Below the pieces are notes generated by a model. The model was given only the letters and a program-made list of their open reading frames with translations, made no database searches and was not told where the DNA came from. Both the position numbers and the translations under genes were made by a program. From NCBI GenBank assembly GCA_016717305.1, contig JADKFY010000012.1:106747-170746 (forward strand): DNA of 64,000 bases, given 5' to 3'. This DNA is from Flavobacteriales bacterium. GTDB taxonomy: Bacteria > Bacteroidota > Bacteroidia > Flavobacteriales_F > PHOS-HE28. Below are positions 45,699 through 54,863 of the stretch, piece by piece; within the stretch, counting starts at the first letter, position 1; every line of letters starts with the position of its first letter.

Positions 45699-47150
45699 AT
45701 GAATTCCATCAAGTCCGTCCTCGACGATACCTCACTTACCGGAACCACTGTTACCGTGGCCGGATGGGTGCGCACTTTCCGCAACGACCGCTTTATCGCG
45801 CTCAATGATGGAAGCACGATCCTCAATTTGCAGTGCGTGATCGATCAAGAGCAAGTAGATGCGGCAACACGCGCACGCTTCACCACAAGCGCCGCGGTAA
45901 AGTGTACAGGCGAATTGGTTGCCAGCCAAGGCAGCGGTCAACGCGTGGAAATGAAAGTGACCTCGGTTGAAGTGCTCGGCGATAGCGATGCGACCAAGTA
46001 TCCCATTCAACCGAAAAAACACTCGCTCGAATTCTTGCGCGAGAATGCTCATCTACGTTTCCGCACGAATACGTACAGCGCCATTTTCCGTATGCGGCAC
46101 CAAGTAAGTTTTGGTATCCACGAGTATTTCGATCACGAAGGATACAACTACTTCCATAGCCCGATCATTACGGCGAGTGATGCTGAAGGTGCGGGGGAAA
46201 TGTTCCGTGTAAGTGTGCTCGATCCGAAGACTCCGCCACTGAATGACGCAGGCGATGTAAATTTCAAAGAAGACTTCTTCGGTGCTGAAAGTCGCCTCAC
46301 AGTGAGTGGACAACTGCAAGCAGAATTGGCAGCTCTTGCATTAGGTAAGGTCTATACGTTCGGGCCAACATTCCGTGCGGAGAACAGCAACACCACCCGT
46401 CACCTCGCCGAATTCTGGATGATCGAACCCGAGGCCGCGTTCATGGACCTGAAAGGTGACATGGACCTCGCCGAAGGCTTGTGCAAACATTTGATCGCAC
46501 GCGTGCTGAAGAACAGCATGGACGACCTCGTTTTCCTCGATGCGCGTTTGAAAGAAGAGGAAGCGACCAAGCCACAAGCCCAACGCAGTGAAATGGGATT
46601 GATCGAGCGCTTGCAATTCGTGCTGGCAAATCCCTTCGAGCGGATCACCTACGACGATGCGATCAACATCCTACTCCGCAGCAAACCTTACCAGAAAAAG
46701 CAGTTCCAGTTCCCCGTGGAATGGGGCATCGACCTGCAGAGCGAACACGAACGCTACTTGGTGGAAAAGCATTTCAAGAAACCGGTCATCGTCACCGGGT
46801 ACCCTGCCAAGATCAAGGCGTTCTACATGCGCACCAACGCGCCCGGCGATTTTGGGTACAGTGAAAAGGGCAAGACTGTCGCCGCAATGGATGTGCTCTT
46901 CCCCGGCATCGGCGAGATCATTGGCGGCAGCCAGCGCGAAGAACGCCTCGATGTATTGGAAGCGCGCATGAAGGAAATGAACGTCCCAGCCGATGAACTC
47001 GATTGGTATTTGGATACGCGTCGCTTTGGCACCGTTCCACACGCTGGTTTTGGTCTTGGTTTGGAGCGCTTCGTGTTGTTCGTTACCGGCATGGGGAATA
47101 TCCGAGATGTGATCCCTTTTCCACGGACGCCGGGGAGTGCGGAGTTTTGA
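45699..47150 (+). CDS. asnS: Asparagine--tRNA ligase
   Basis: 483 residues from the ATG at 45699 (MNSIKSVLDD); an in-frame ATG at 45681 is the alternative. The N-terminal OB fold that binds the anticodon (GTTVTVAGWVRTFRNDRFIA) is followed by the class II catalytic domain: FRAENSNTTRHLAEFWMIEP (motif 2) and GLGLERFVLFVTGMGNIRDV with the terminal FPRTPG (motif 3). The AsnRS insertion and the FFGAESRLTVSGQLQAE stretch separate it from AspRS. It charges tRNA-Asn with asparagine. A box reading CATCTTTG at 45653-45660 could be its -7 element, in which case transcription starts within the leader. Typical length for the family is about 465-480. Confidence 0.97.
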   Translation: MNSIKSVLDDTSLTGTTVTVAGWVRTFRNDRFIALNDGSTILNLQCVIDQEQVDAATRARFTTSAAVKCTGELVASQGSGQRVEMKVTSVEVLGDSDATKYPIQPKKHSLEFLRENAHLRFRTNTYSAIFRMRHQVSFGIHEYFDHEGYNYFHSPIITASDAEGAGEMFRVSVLDPKTPPLNDAGDVNFKEDFFGAESRLTVSGQLQAELAALALGKVYTFGPTFRAENSNTTRHLAEFWMIEPEAAFMDLKGDMDLAEGLCKHLIARVLKNSMDDLVFLDARLKEEEATKPQAQRSEMGLIERLQFVLANPFERITYDDAINILLRSKPYQKKQFQFPVEWGIDLQSEHERYLVEKHFKKPVIVTGYPAKIKAFYMRTNAPGDFGYSEKGKTVAAMDVLFPGIGEIIGGSQREERLDVLEARMKEMNVPADELDWYLDTRRFGTVPHAGFGLGLERFVLFVTGMGNIRDVIPFPRTPGSAEF

Positions 47151-47193
47151 GGCGACCGAGAACAACTGACTGAGATCGCGCGTTTAGAATAAC

Positions 47194-47544
47194 ATGAACA
47201 AGATCTACCACCTCGCCACCTGCTCCACTTGCCAACGGATCCTAAAAGAGATCCCCAACTTGAAGCGTTTCGAATTGCAGGATATTAAGACCGAAGCGAT
47301 CACCGCCAAGCAGTTGGACGAGATGAAGAAGATGGCCGGTAGCTACGAGGCGCTTTTCAGTCGCGTCGCCTTGAAGTACCGCAGCTTGGGGTTGAACGAA
47401 ATGGAACTCACCGAGAAGGACTACCGCAAGTATATTTTGCAGGAATACACGTTCTTGAAAAGACCGGTGATGATCATCGGCAAAGAGATCTTCATTGGAA
47501 ATTCAAAGAAGGTGGTTGCGGCGGCGATCGAAGCAGCACGGTGA
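47194..47544 (+). CDS. ArsC/Spx family thioredoxin-fold protein
   Basis: 116 residues starting MNKIYHLATCSTCQRIL. The C-x-x-C (CSTC) near the N-terminus, the following helix and the C-terminal FLKRPVMIIGKEIFIG segment fit the ArsC/YffB/Spx superfamily. The family includes arsenate reductases and RNA-polymerase-binding regulators; which applies is not clear, and no ars genes are near, so an arsenate role should not be assumed. Its stop overlaps the first possible start of lysA (GTGA), so the two may be co-translated. Confidence 0.85.
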   Translation: MNKIYHLATCSTCQRILKEIPNLKRFELQDIKTEAITAKQLDEMKKMAGSYEALFSRVALKYRSLGLNEMELTEKDYRKYILQEYTFLKRPVMIIGKEIFIGNSKKVVAAAIEAAR

Positions 47545-47567
47545 TCAGGCACATACCTTCGCGCCCC

Positions 47568-48803
47568 ATGAAAAGCGCGGAGTTAGCCACCCATATCGGC
47601 GGTGTAAGAATGGAGGAACTGGCGGCGATGACCGGCACCCCCCTGTATGCCTATGACAGTAGTGTGATCGCCCGTCAAGCCGCCCGGTTGAAGACGGCGT
47701 TCGCTGGTATGCCGCATCGGATCATGTACGCCTGCAAGGCACTGCCCAACCTGACGATCCTGCGGTTGATGAAGCGCTTGGGAACCGGCCTGGACACGGT
47801 TTCCATTGAAGAGGTCGAGCTCGGACTGAAGGCGGGCTATACCGCGGATGAGATCCTTTTCACACCGAACATGGTCGCCTTCCCAGAGATCGAACGGGCC
47901 GTGGTACATGGCGTGCATATCAACATCGATTCGATCCCCATGCTCGAACATTTCGGGCAAGCCTATGGCGGTAAAGTGCCTTTGTTCCTGCGTGTAAATC
48001 CGCACATCATGGCGGGTGGCAATGAACGGATAAGCACCGGCCACATCGATTCGCAGTTCGGGATCTCCATCCACCAACTGCGACATGTGGAACGCATTGT
48101 GGCCACGCACGGCATGCACATCCACGGCTTGCACATGCATACCGGCAGTGATATCCTCGATGCCGAAGTCTTCCTGCAAGGCGCGGAACTGCTCATCAAT
48201 ACCGCCGACCTCTTTCCTGAACTGCGCTACTTGGACCTTGGAAGCGGCTTCAAGGTGGCATACAAAGACGAGGACATCACAACGGACATCGATGAGTTGG
48301 GAAGGAGGATCGCGGAACGGTTGGCGAAATTCAATGCGGGTCGAAGCACGCCTGTGGAGGTCTGGTTCGAACCGGGCAAGTTCCTCGTGAGCGAATCGGG
48401 TACGCTGTTGGTGCGCGTGAATTTGGTGAAGCAGACCACCGCAACGGTTTTCGCCGGAGTGGACAGCGGGCTGAACCACTTGATCCGCCCGATGATGTAC
48501 GGCGCATACCACCAGATCGACAACGTGGGCAACCCGGACGGCAACACCCGGATCTACACAGTGGTGGGCAATATCTGTGAGACGGACACTTTTGGCTGGG
48601 ACCGGAAGCTTGCGGAGGTGCGTGAGGGCGACCTACTTGCGATCCGGAACGCCGGGGCCTACGGACATTCCATGGCCAGCAACTACAACAGCCGTTTGCG
48701 GCCACCGGAGATCCTCGTGCACAACGGCAAGCCTTTGCTCATCCGCCGACGCGAAACGTTGGATGATCTGGTGGCAACACAACTAGAACAGGAGTTAGAA
48801 TAG
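47568..48803 (+). CDS. lysA: Diaminopimelate decarboxylase
   Basis: 411 residues from the ATG at 47568 (MKSAELATHIGGVRMEE); a GTG at 47541 overlapping the ArsC-like stop would add nine residues. PLP-binding Lys lies in YACKALPN; GLHMHTGSDI and LDLGSGFKV are the phosphate-binding and barrel motifs, FEPGKFLVSESG carries the substrate-binding Arg region counterpart, and VGNICETDTFGWD holds the active-site Cys of the partner subunit. It makes L-lysine from meso-diaminopimelate, the last step of the pathway. The homodimer is cytoplasmic. Context suggests a unit with the ArsC-like gene. Confidence 0.95.
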   Translation: MKSAELATHIGGVRMEELAAMTGTPLYAYDSSVIARQAARLKTAFAGMPHRIMYACKALPNLTILRLMKRLGTGLDTVSIEEVELGLKAGYTADEILFTPNMVAFPEIERAVVHGVHINIDSIPMLEHFGQAYGGKVPLFLRVNPHIMAGGNERISTGHIDSQFGISIHQLRHVERIVATHGMHIHGLHMHTGSDILDAEVFLQGAELLINTADLFPELRYLDLGSGFKVAYKDEDITTDIDELGRRIAERLAKFNAGRSTPVEVWFEPGKFLVSESGTLLVRVNLVKQTTATVFAGVDSGLNHLIRPMMYGAYHQIDNVGNPDGNTRIYTVVGNICETDTFGWDRKLAEVREGDLLAIRNAGAYGHSMASNYNSRLRPPEILVHNGKPLLIRRRETLDDLVATQLEQELE

Positions 48804-48968
48804 CGGAACGAAGAAGCCCTTTTCTTGGGTCATCCTGTTCTTCTGAAATCACAGTTCCTGGACATGCAGCATACATGGCGACGGAAGGAAAGTGTGCGAA
48901 GGGGATGCTGCCACAGCGATCTTTGGCCGTAGAAGTTGTTCAACTGCATATTCCGGGTTCAATAGACC

Positions 48969-48994
48969 TAACGGGCAACGTTTCTTACCCGTTA
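48969..48994. promoter_or_regulatory. Inverted repeat ahead of the AraC-type regulator
   Basis: Perfect 7-bp arms TAACGGG (48969-48975) and CCCGTTA (48988-48994), 12-base spacer, directly upstream of a -7-like CATCTTTA (48998-49005). The arms share AACGGG/CCCGTT with the repeat before cyclase 1 (30841-30887). Confidence 0.5.
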
Positions 48995-49009
48995 CCGCAT
49001 CTTTAGCAC

Positions 49010-49867
49010 ATGAGCAGCCCGAGCATACCCGTTCACCAATTGCCGGCCCATGGTCACGAGCCAACGCGTATTGAACGGATCCAACGTTCATCAACAGCCG
49101 TTCAAAATGATGTCCATCGGCACGATTTCCATGAGCTCTTCTTCTTTTCGAAGGGCTCTGGTGAGCATATGATCGATCTGGAAATGCTGAAGATCAATGG
49201 ACCATGCATGCATCTCGTCGGTCCGGGGCAGGTGCATCAACTGGATCGATCGGCGGATATGGAAGGCGCTGTGGTGATGTTCGCCAGCGACGCCCAGTTG
49301 GGCCATGGACACAGCGCTCGGTCCGTGCTCTTTGGTCATGCACGCCGACCGATGGGCGTTGAGTTGAGCCCTGAACGTTTGGAAGAGGTATTCGGCCTTG
49401 TGGGACAAATGGAGCGGGAACTCGCTCGGGCGGAAGGGCCGGTCGCGGATATAGTAGAAGGCTTTCTAGGAATACTCCTGATCAAATGTGCGCATTGGTC
49501 CAAGGATAGAGCAGCAGTGCCCGATGGAAATGAACAGGATCCCGTGCGACGGTTCGTGGACCTTATGGAACGCAGCTTCCTACAGGACCGGACCGTGCAA
49601 TACTATGCAGACGAACTTTCCGTAAGCGCTGATCATTTGAACGAGCTCGTGAAACGCCGACTGGGTCGCACGGCAAGCGGGGTGATCCAAGACCGGTTGT
49701 TGTTGGAAGCGCGACGTCTATTGCTGCACGCCGATCTCAGTATCAAGGAGGTCGGGTATGCGCTCAACATGAAGGACCCGGCCTATTTCTCGCGTTGGTT
49801 CCACAAGGCAGCGGGCACCGCACCGGCGGCGTTTCGGGAGGAGGTCCGGGAAAAGTACAAGCACTGA
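49010..49867 (+). CDS. AraC family transcriptional regulator
   Basis: 285 residues from the ATG at 49010. The N-terminal half is a cupin-type sensor (VHRHDFHELFFFSKGSGEHM, then GPCMHLVGPGQVHQLDRS). The C-terminal half, about 185-280, is the two-helix-turn-helix AraC domain: VQYYADELSVSADHLNELVK and ADLSIKEVGYALNMKDPAYF with SRWFHKAAGTAPAAFR. If the -7-like box at 48998 is real, the ATG would be nearly leaderless. The inducer is unknown; the T9SS protein and intradiol dioxygenase downstream are possible targets. Confidence 0.92.
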   Translation: MSSPSIPVHQLPAHGHEPTRIERIQRSSTAVQNDVHRHDFHELFFFSKGSGEHMIDLEMLKINGPCMHLVGPGQVHQLDRSADMEGAVVMFASDAQLGHGHSARSVLFGHARRPMGVELSPERLEEVFGLVGQMERELARAEGPVADIVEGFLGILLIKCAHWSKDRAAVPDGNEQDPVRRFVDLMERSFLQDRTVQYYADELSVSADHLNELVKRRLGRTASGVIQDRLLLEARRLLLHADLSIKEVGYALNMKDPAYFSRWFHKAAGTAPAAFREEVREKYKH

Positions 49868-49880
49868 CGGGTTCCGTCCA

Positions 49881-49911
49881 TTGGCGTATTAGCTGTTCGT
49901 CAGGATCTTTG
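49881..49911 (+). promoter_or_regulatory. Promoter of the T9SS/dioxygenase pair
   Basis: TTG (49881-49883), 20 bases, GATCTTTG (49904-49911), close to the -33/-7 consensus, 21 bases before the ATG at 49933. Confidence 0.55.
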
Positions 49912-49932
49912 TGATCTACAAAACAAGGTCCT

Positions 49933-50910
49933 ATGAAAAAGCTTCTCTCCACCGTATTCCTCGTTGCGATCGGCAGTACGATCGTGGATGTTCACGCGCA
50001 GGTCGACTGTGATAGCATCATTGTCGAACAGATCCGCTACAACGCTGTTGATCAAACTCGCATCGAAATTTCCGCCTATGCCCAAAGTTGGAATTGTGTG
50101 AGCTATCCCTCCTTCATCCTCTTCGATCAAAGTGGAGATACGCTCGCTCAGGAGACCGTGAACTTCTTCTGCCTCGGTCTGGGTTCACCTCAAACGCATC
50201 CATTGATGGTGTTACCTGGAGTGCAGGTCCCGGCAAGTCCATTCCCCGGTCGATTGGAATTGTTCTCGGGGTTCGGGGACAGTTTGGTTTGCAGTTGGGA
50301 CCTGATTGCGATCGATCTTTGCCCTCCGGTCGGTTGTCAGCAGGCCGAGATCTACATTACGAACACTGGCGAACTGGAGGCCTTCGAAGCTTACTGGTGG
50401 GTGTTTGACGAGGTTGGTATGCAGGTGGACAACGGAAACTTTTTGGTTGATGATGTGATGCAAACCCACTTCGATACCACGTGCCTGTTCCCTGGCCAGT
50501 ATGCACTCGGCTTTTCACCCTTCTCCCCGATCGATGAGGAATATGTGATCGGCATAACAGAAAGCTACTTTTCGAGCATCGGAACAAATACGGCGATGGA
50601 TAGTAGCTCAACCCTTTGGGACTTGGACTTCACTTGGTACGGGGCGTGTGAAGACATGACCAATGCGGTCCCGGAGAACCGTTGGGATGGTACGATCATT
50701 TCCGTACTCGACCGGCAGCTGAACCTCGTTCAGCCGGACGGACCACTCGGGAACATACAGCTGTTCTCTGCAGATGGACGTTTGGTTCGCAGTTTACATG
50801 TGCAGAGCGACAGAACAACGATCGATCTTTACGATCTCAAACCGGGCCTCTACAGCATTCGGATCATTCGGTCCAACGACCAGTTCGCCCGAAACTTCAT
50901 TCTACCTTGA
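49933..50910 (+). CDS. Secreted protein with T9SS type A sorting domain
   Basis: 325 residues; signal peptide MKKLLSTVFLVAIGSTIVDV with cleavage after HAQ. The middle is beta-rich with a Cys-containing SWNCVSYPSFILFDQSGDTL segment and a repeated fold near 130-240, of unknown function. The C-terminus is a sorting domain: LGNIQLFSADGRLVRSL, then LKPGLYSIRIIRSNDQ and FILP. It ends five bases before the dioxygenase gene, so the two are probably expressed together and both exported by the type IX system. Confidence 0.85.
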   Translation: MKKLLSTVFLVAIGSTIVDVHAQVDCDSIIVEQIRYNAVDQTRIEISAYAQSWNCVSYPSFILFDQSGDTLAQETVNFFCLGLGSPQTHPLMVLPGVQVPASPFPGRLELFSGFGDSLVCSWDLIAIDLCPPVGCQQAEIYITNTGELEAFEAYWWVFDEVGMQVDNGNFLVDDVMQTHFDTTCLFPGQYALGFSPFSPIDEEYVIGITESYFSSIGTNTAMDSSSTLWDLDFTWYGACEDMTNAVPENRWDGTIISVLDRQLNLVQPDGPLGNIQLFSADGRLVRSLHVQSDRTTIDLYDLKPGLYSIRIIRSNDQFARNFILP

Positions 50911-50915
50911 TCACC

Positions 50916-51869
50916 ATGAAGAAGACCACCACGCACAACGAACGGTCCGGTTCCATAGAGCGCCGGCAGTTCATCAAGGCCGGGACCATGTTGGGACTTG
51001 GTTCATTTCTGATCCCGCAGAGCCTGTTCGGTCGATCACCGCTCGCTCCGGAAGTAGCTGGCGATTGTCTACCGACAACAGATGATATCCTTGGACCTTT
51101 CTATTTAGCAGGTGCGCCCAACACGACCATGGTCGCTGCTGCAGATGAACCGGGCGATCGCTTGTTCATTTCCGGAACAGTGTTGAGCAACGACTGCTCA
51201 ACGCCGATCCCCGGTGCGTTGGTCGAAGTTTGGCAGGCGAACAATTCTGCGTTGTACAGCACAGCACCCGGTTTGGAATTACGTGGAAGCATGACCACGG
51301 ATGAAAATGGCCAGTACGCGTTCGAGACGATCATGCCTGCACCGTATTTGAATGGCGCTCAATATCGACCGCGCCACATCCACTACAAGGTGAGCAGGCC
51401 GGGATTTCCAACATTGGTAACGCAGTTGTACTTCGAAGGCGACGAGTTCATCGCAGCAGATCCATGGGCCTCACAACCGGATGCGGCAGAACGGATCATA
51501 CCGCTGAACCCGATCGGCGGTGATCAGAATGAAGGCGTCTTCGATATCGTGTTGGATGGATTCGTGGGGATCAAACCGAACCGATACGGTGATGATGGGT
51601 ACATGATGCCCACCTACCCGAACCCCAGCGCTGATCTTACCAGCATCCATTTCAACGTGTTCCGGAACGCCCAAGTAAAGGTCGTGATCACCAACTTGGA
51701 TGGGCGCGAATTAGTGACATTGGTGGACAAGCAAATGTCGCAAGGAAGGTTCACCACGCAGTGGAATGGAAGTGATGCTAGTGCGAATGCATGTGCTGCA
51801 GGTACGTACTTGGCTACATTGATCGTTGCTGGAAAGGTGATACTGAGCCAGCGGGTGTTGCGGCAGTAG
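50916..51869 (+). CDS. Secreted intradiol ring-cleavage dioxygenase with T9SS sorting domain
   Basis: 317 residues from the ATG at 50916; the open frame reaches back into the upstream gene, but this start follows its stop by five bases. Residues around 12-30 (ERRQFIKAGTMLGLGSFLIP) match a twin-arginine (Tat) signal. The enzyme domain has TTDDILGPFYLAG, GALVEVWQANNSALYST and the iron-ligand motif AQYRPRHIHYKV, which supply the two Tyr and two His ligands expected for Fe(III) intradiol enzymes. It would open catechol-type rings between the two hydroxyls. The C-terminus (MPTYPNPSADLTSIHFNVF, ending GTYLATLIVAGKVILSQRV) is a T9SS sorting domain, so the enzyme should be outside the cell. Confidence 0.88.
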   Translation: MKKTTTHNERSGSIERRQFIKAGTMLGLGSFLIPQSLFGRSPLAPEVAGDCLPTTDDILGPFYLAGAPNTTMVAAADEPGDRLFISGTVLSNDCSTPIPGALVEVWQANNSALYSTAPGLELRGSMTTDENGQYAFETIMPAPYLNGAQYRPRHIHYKVSRPGFPTLVTQLYFEGDEFIAADPWASQPDAAERIIPLNPIGGDQNEGVFDIVLDGFVGIKPNRYGDDGYMMPTYPNPSADLTSIHFNVFRNAQVKVVITNLDGRELVTLVDKQMSQGRFTTQWNGSDASANACAAGTYLATLIVAGKVILSQRVLRQ

Positions 51870-51969
51870 TCAGATCGCACTTCCGATCGGTAAGGAGCCG
51901 AGCATCTGCATGGAGTAATGTAGAGGTCCGGAGATATCCGCCTTCGGAGCCGCATTACCTTCGACCACC

Positions 51970-52648
51970 ATGCTTCAATCCATTGAACCTTGGATCTCCG
52001 GACTATTCGTAGTGATCACGGCTGTTACCCTGCTGCTGCTGTTTTGGGCAATGCGTTCCAGAACGCTGCTGATCGGTGTTTTGATCTGGGCCTTTATTCA
52101 AGCCGCACTTGGCCTATCCGGCTTCTTCAGCGATACCACATCATTGCCGCCGCGTGTATTTGCTTTTGGTGTTCTACCTGCAGCTCATCGCCATACTTGT
52201 TTGTCTTGCCACACCCACCGGACGAGCTTTCATGGACCGCGCAGACCTGCGCAAACTCACTTGGTTGCACACGATCCGCATACCAGTGGAGATCGTTCTG
52301 TTCCTGCTTGTTGAACGCCACTTCTTGAGCACCTATATGTCCGTACACGGTACTAATTTCGATGTGCTCTCCGGACTTTCGGCACCCTTCATCGCATTGT
52401 TCGCATTCAGGAACGGTGTAAGGAACAAACCCGTGTTGGTGATCTGGAACGTGATCGCTTTGGCGTTGCTGTTGAACGTAGTGATCACCGCCGCATTCTG
52501 CATTCCGTCGCCGATCCAACAGTTGGCATTCGATCAACCCAACGTAGCAGTGCTCTATTTTCCGATGAACTTGCTACCGACCGTGGTGGTTCCGATCGTG
52601 TTGTTCGCCCATGTGATCGCGTTCAGGCAGTTATTGAACCGCAAGTAG
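51970..52648 (+). CDS. Hypothetical integral membrane protein (frameshifted)
   Basis: About 226 residues when joined: MLQSIEPWISGLFVVITAVT begins in one frame up to about 52160, and VYLLLVFYLQLIAILVCLA continues in the next to the stop at 52648. One base missing near 52162 would merge them. Hydrophobicity suggests six or seven membrane helices (TLLLLFWAM; LIGVLIWAFIQAALGL; ALALLLNVVITAAF; LPTVVVPIVLFAHVIAF). No conserved motif was recognised and function is unknown. It faces the S9 peptidase gene tail to tail, with 35 bases between the stops and no clear terminator. Confidence 0.7.
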
Positions 52649-52683
52649 TGCCGAGCATTCCTCGACGCAACCATGCATCGCGG

Positions 52684-54790
52684 CTACATGCAATGCACAT
52701 CCAACCAATCAAACACTGTCTTGTGCCATTGCACGCTGTTCTGCGGTTTAAGCACCCAGTGGTTCTCATCCGGAAAGCGCAGGAATTGCGAATCGATCTT
52801 CTTGGCCTGTAATGCCGTGAACACGCCAATGCCTTGGTCCAACGGAATGCGATAGTCCTTGTCCGAGTGGATCACCAACATGGGCACCGACCACTTCTTC
52901 ACGTGCAACGCAGGATTGAACTCATCGTACTTGGCGGGGTTCTCGTAGACATCTGCACCTCCACTTTCCCAGGTGGAGAACCACAACTCTTCCGTCGAAT
53001 ACGCCATCATCCGCGTATCGAAAACTCCGTTGTGCGACACCAAGCATTTCCATGGCGCCTTCCAATTTCCGGCGATCCAATTCACCATGAATCCGCCGTA
53101 CGATGCACCCAACGCTCCTGCACGTTCGGCATCCAAGAACGGATAGGTCTTCAACGCATGAGCCCACCCTTTTTGCAGGTCTTCCAACGGACGATCGCCC
53201 CAATGATCAGAGATCGCATCGGTGAAGGCTTGTCCGTATCCCGTTGATCCATGGAAGTCGATCATGACAACTGCATAACCAGCGCCCGCATAGGTCTGTG
53301 GGTTCCAACGAAAACTCCAGCCATCGCTGAAACTGCCTTGCGGACCTCCGTGGATCAAGAACGCAACAGGGTGCTTTTTGCCTTCTTCATAGTTCGAAGG
53401 TTTGATCACATAGCCATGAACAGTTTCATCATTCCAACCCTTGAAGTTGAACTGCTCGAACTCCCGAACTTCTTGTCCTTCAAACTTGAATTCACGTTCG
53501 TTAGTGCGATCGCGCCTTCGTCGATCATCTTCGACTTCGGTGCTGCTGCGTAGATCTGCGATGGTCCATTCAAGCCGCTCTTCATGAACACGAAACCAGT
53601 CGCTGTTTGGTGCAATGCATCGAAATGCCCTTTGGTGGAAAGCGCAGTAACGGTGCCCGTCTTCACATCGATCTTGAACAACCGTGTAGTGCCCACATCA
53701 CCTGCGATCACATACATGCTTTTACCATCGTTGCTCCACTGCATTCCATCCACGCTTCGATCCCAATCCGCAGCAAGCGATGATACCTTTCCCGTAGCTA
53801 GATCGCGCAACTTCAACTCGAAACGATCCGCTTCGAAACCCGGACGCTTCATGGCCTTGTAAGCGAGTGTTTTGCCATCAGGCGATACGATAGGATTTGC
53901 ATCCCACGCCAGGTTCGCTTCGGTCAAGTTGGTTGTCTTTCCACCCGAAATAGGCACACTGAAGATGTCGAAATTGGTACTCCACGGTTCCGTGACCCCT
54001 GCTACGCGCGCCGCGAAATAGATCGTCCTTGAATCGGGTGAAATGCAAAAGTCCTCTGATCCTCCCCATGGCTTTGAAGGCACATCACCATCGAATTTCG
54101 GCATCAATGGAACGGGTTGCGACAACGGTCCATTCAGTGCGATGTGGTACAAGTGATTGCGCGTTCCATCAGCCCACGTGTCCCAATGACGCACGAACAA
54201 TTTTTCATACACCATACCACTGGCCTTGTTGGCCGCACGTTCCGCGTTCTTGTTCGCTGTACACACAATCGCATCCCCTTCGCACTCCGGAAAGACGCCA
54301 AAGAAACCACCAACCCTTTGCCATCTGGCGTTACGCGATATGCGCCCACATCCAATGCCAACCGCGTGATCTGTTCCGCCTTTACACCGGCCACATCGGT
54401 CTTCCAAACTTGCGTTGTGCCCTCTTCACCCCTTCCCGAAAGAAAGTAGAACGACTGCCCGTCCGGAGCCCACTGCACATCGAACGCGCCACCTTCGCTC
54501 ACGCCAAGTTGCACTTCAGGTTCCGCGGGTTTCGTAAGGTCCTTCAACCACAATGTGGAAACCCCTTTGTTGTTGGCCATATCCGTGGAGCGCACATTGA
54601 ACACCGCGTAGTGGCCTGCTGGATCCACCGCAAGCCCGCTTATGCGATCGAGCATGAGCATGTCTGTGTAGGTGAAGGGCGATTGGGCAGTGGAGGTGAG
54701 GGTGAGGGAGGTGAAGAAAGTGAAGAAGGACAGGGAGACTATGGAGGATCGGACTTTCTCAAGGGAGCAATGGAGGGTGCTTTGTTTCAT
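52684..54790 (-). CDS. S9 family serine peptidase (prolyl oligopeptidase-like, frameshifted)
   Basis: About 700 residues over three frames: 54790 to about 54290, about 54300 to 53465, and 53462 to 52684. Signal region SFFTFFTSLTLTSTAQS; then a beta-propeller part (GGAFDVQWAPDGQSFYFLSG, LAWDANPIVSPDGKTLAYKA); then the alpha/beta hydrolase part with nucleophile Ser in GASYGGFM, Asp in HSDKDYRIPLDQG and His in PDENHWV. The family cleaves short peptides. The second break lies at CCC 53463-53465; one extra base gives KKFGEFEQFNFKGWNDETVHGY, so an undercalled homopolymer is likely. The first break is near 54290. Periplasmic export is inferred from the signal. A CTACCTTG at 54811-54818 could be the -7 box. 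Confidence 0.85.
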
Positions 54791-54863
54791 ACTAGTGGAT
54801 CGGTTTGGAGCAAGGTAGGGTTGGGAGCATTACTTGAATTGTGATCGCGTTTGCAAGTGCGCA

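Noticed and set aside
47194..47544. Arsenate resistance gene
   Set aside because: The fold fits ArsC, but no ars neighbours exist and the family also holds Spx-like regulators; only the family name is kept.
54029..54844. 271-codon plus-strand frame
   Set aside because: Opposite strand of the S9 peptidase N-terminal part; low-complexity Gly/Glu end derives from the reversed signal region.
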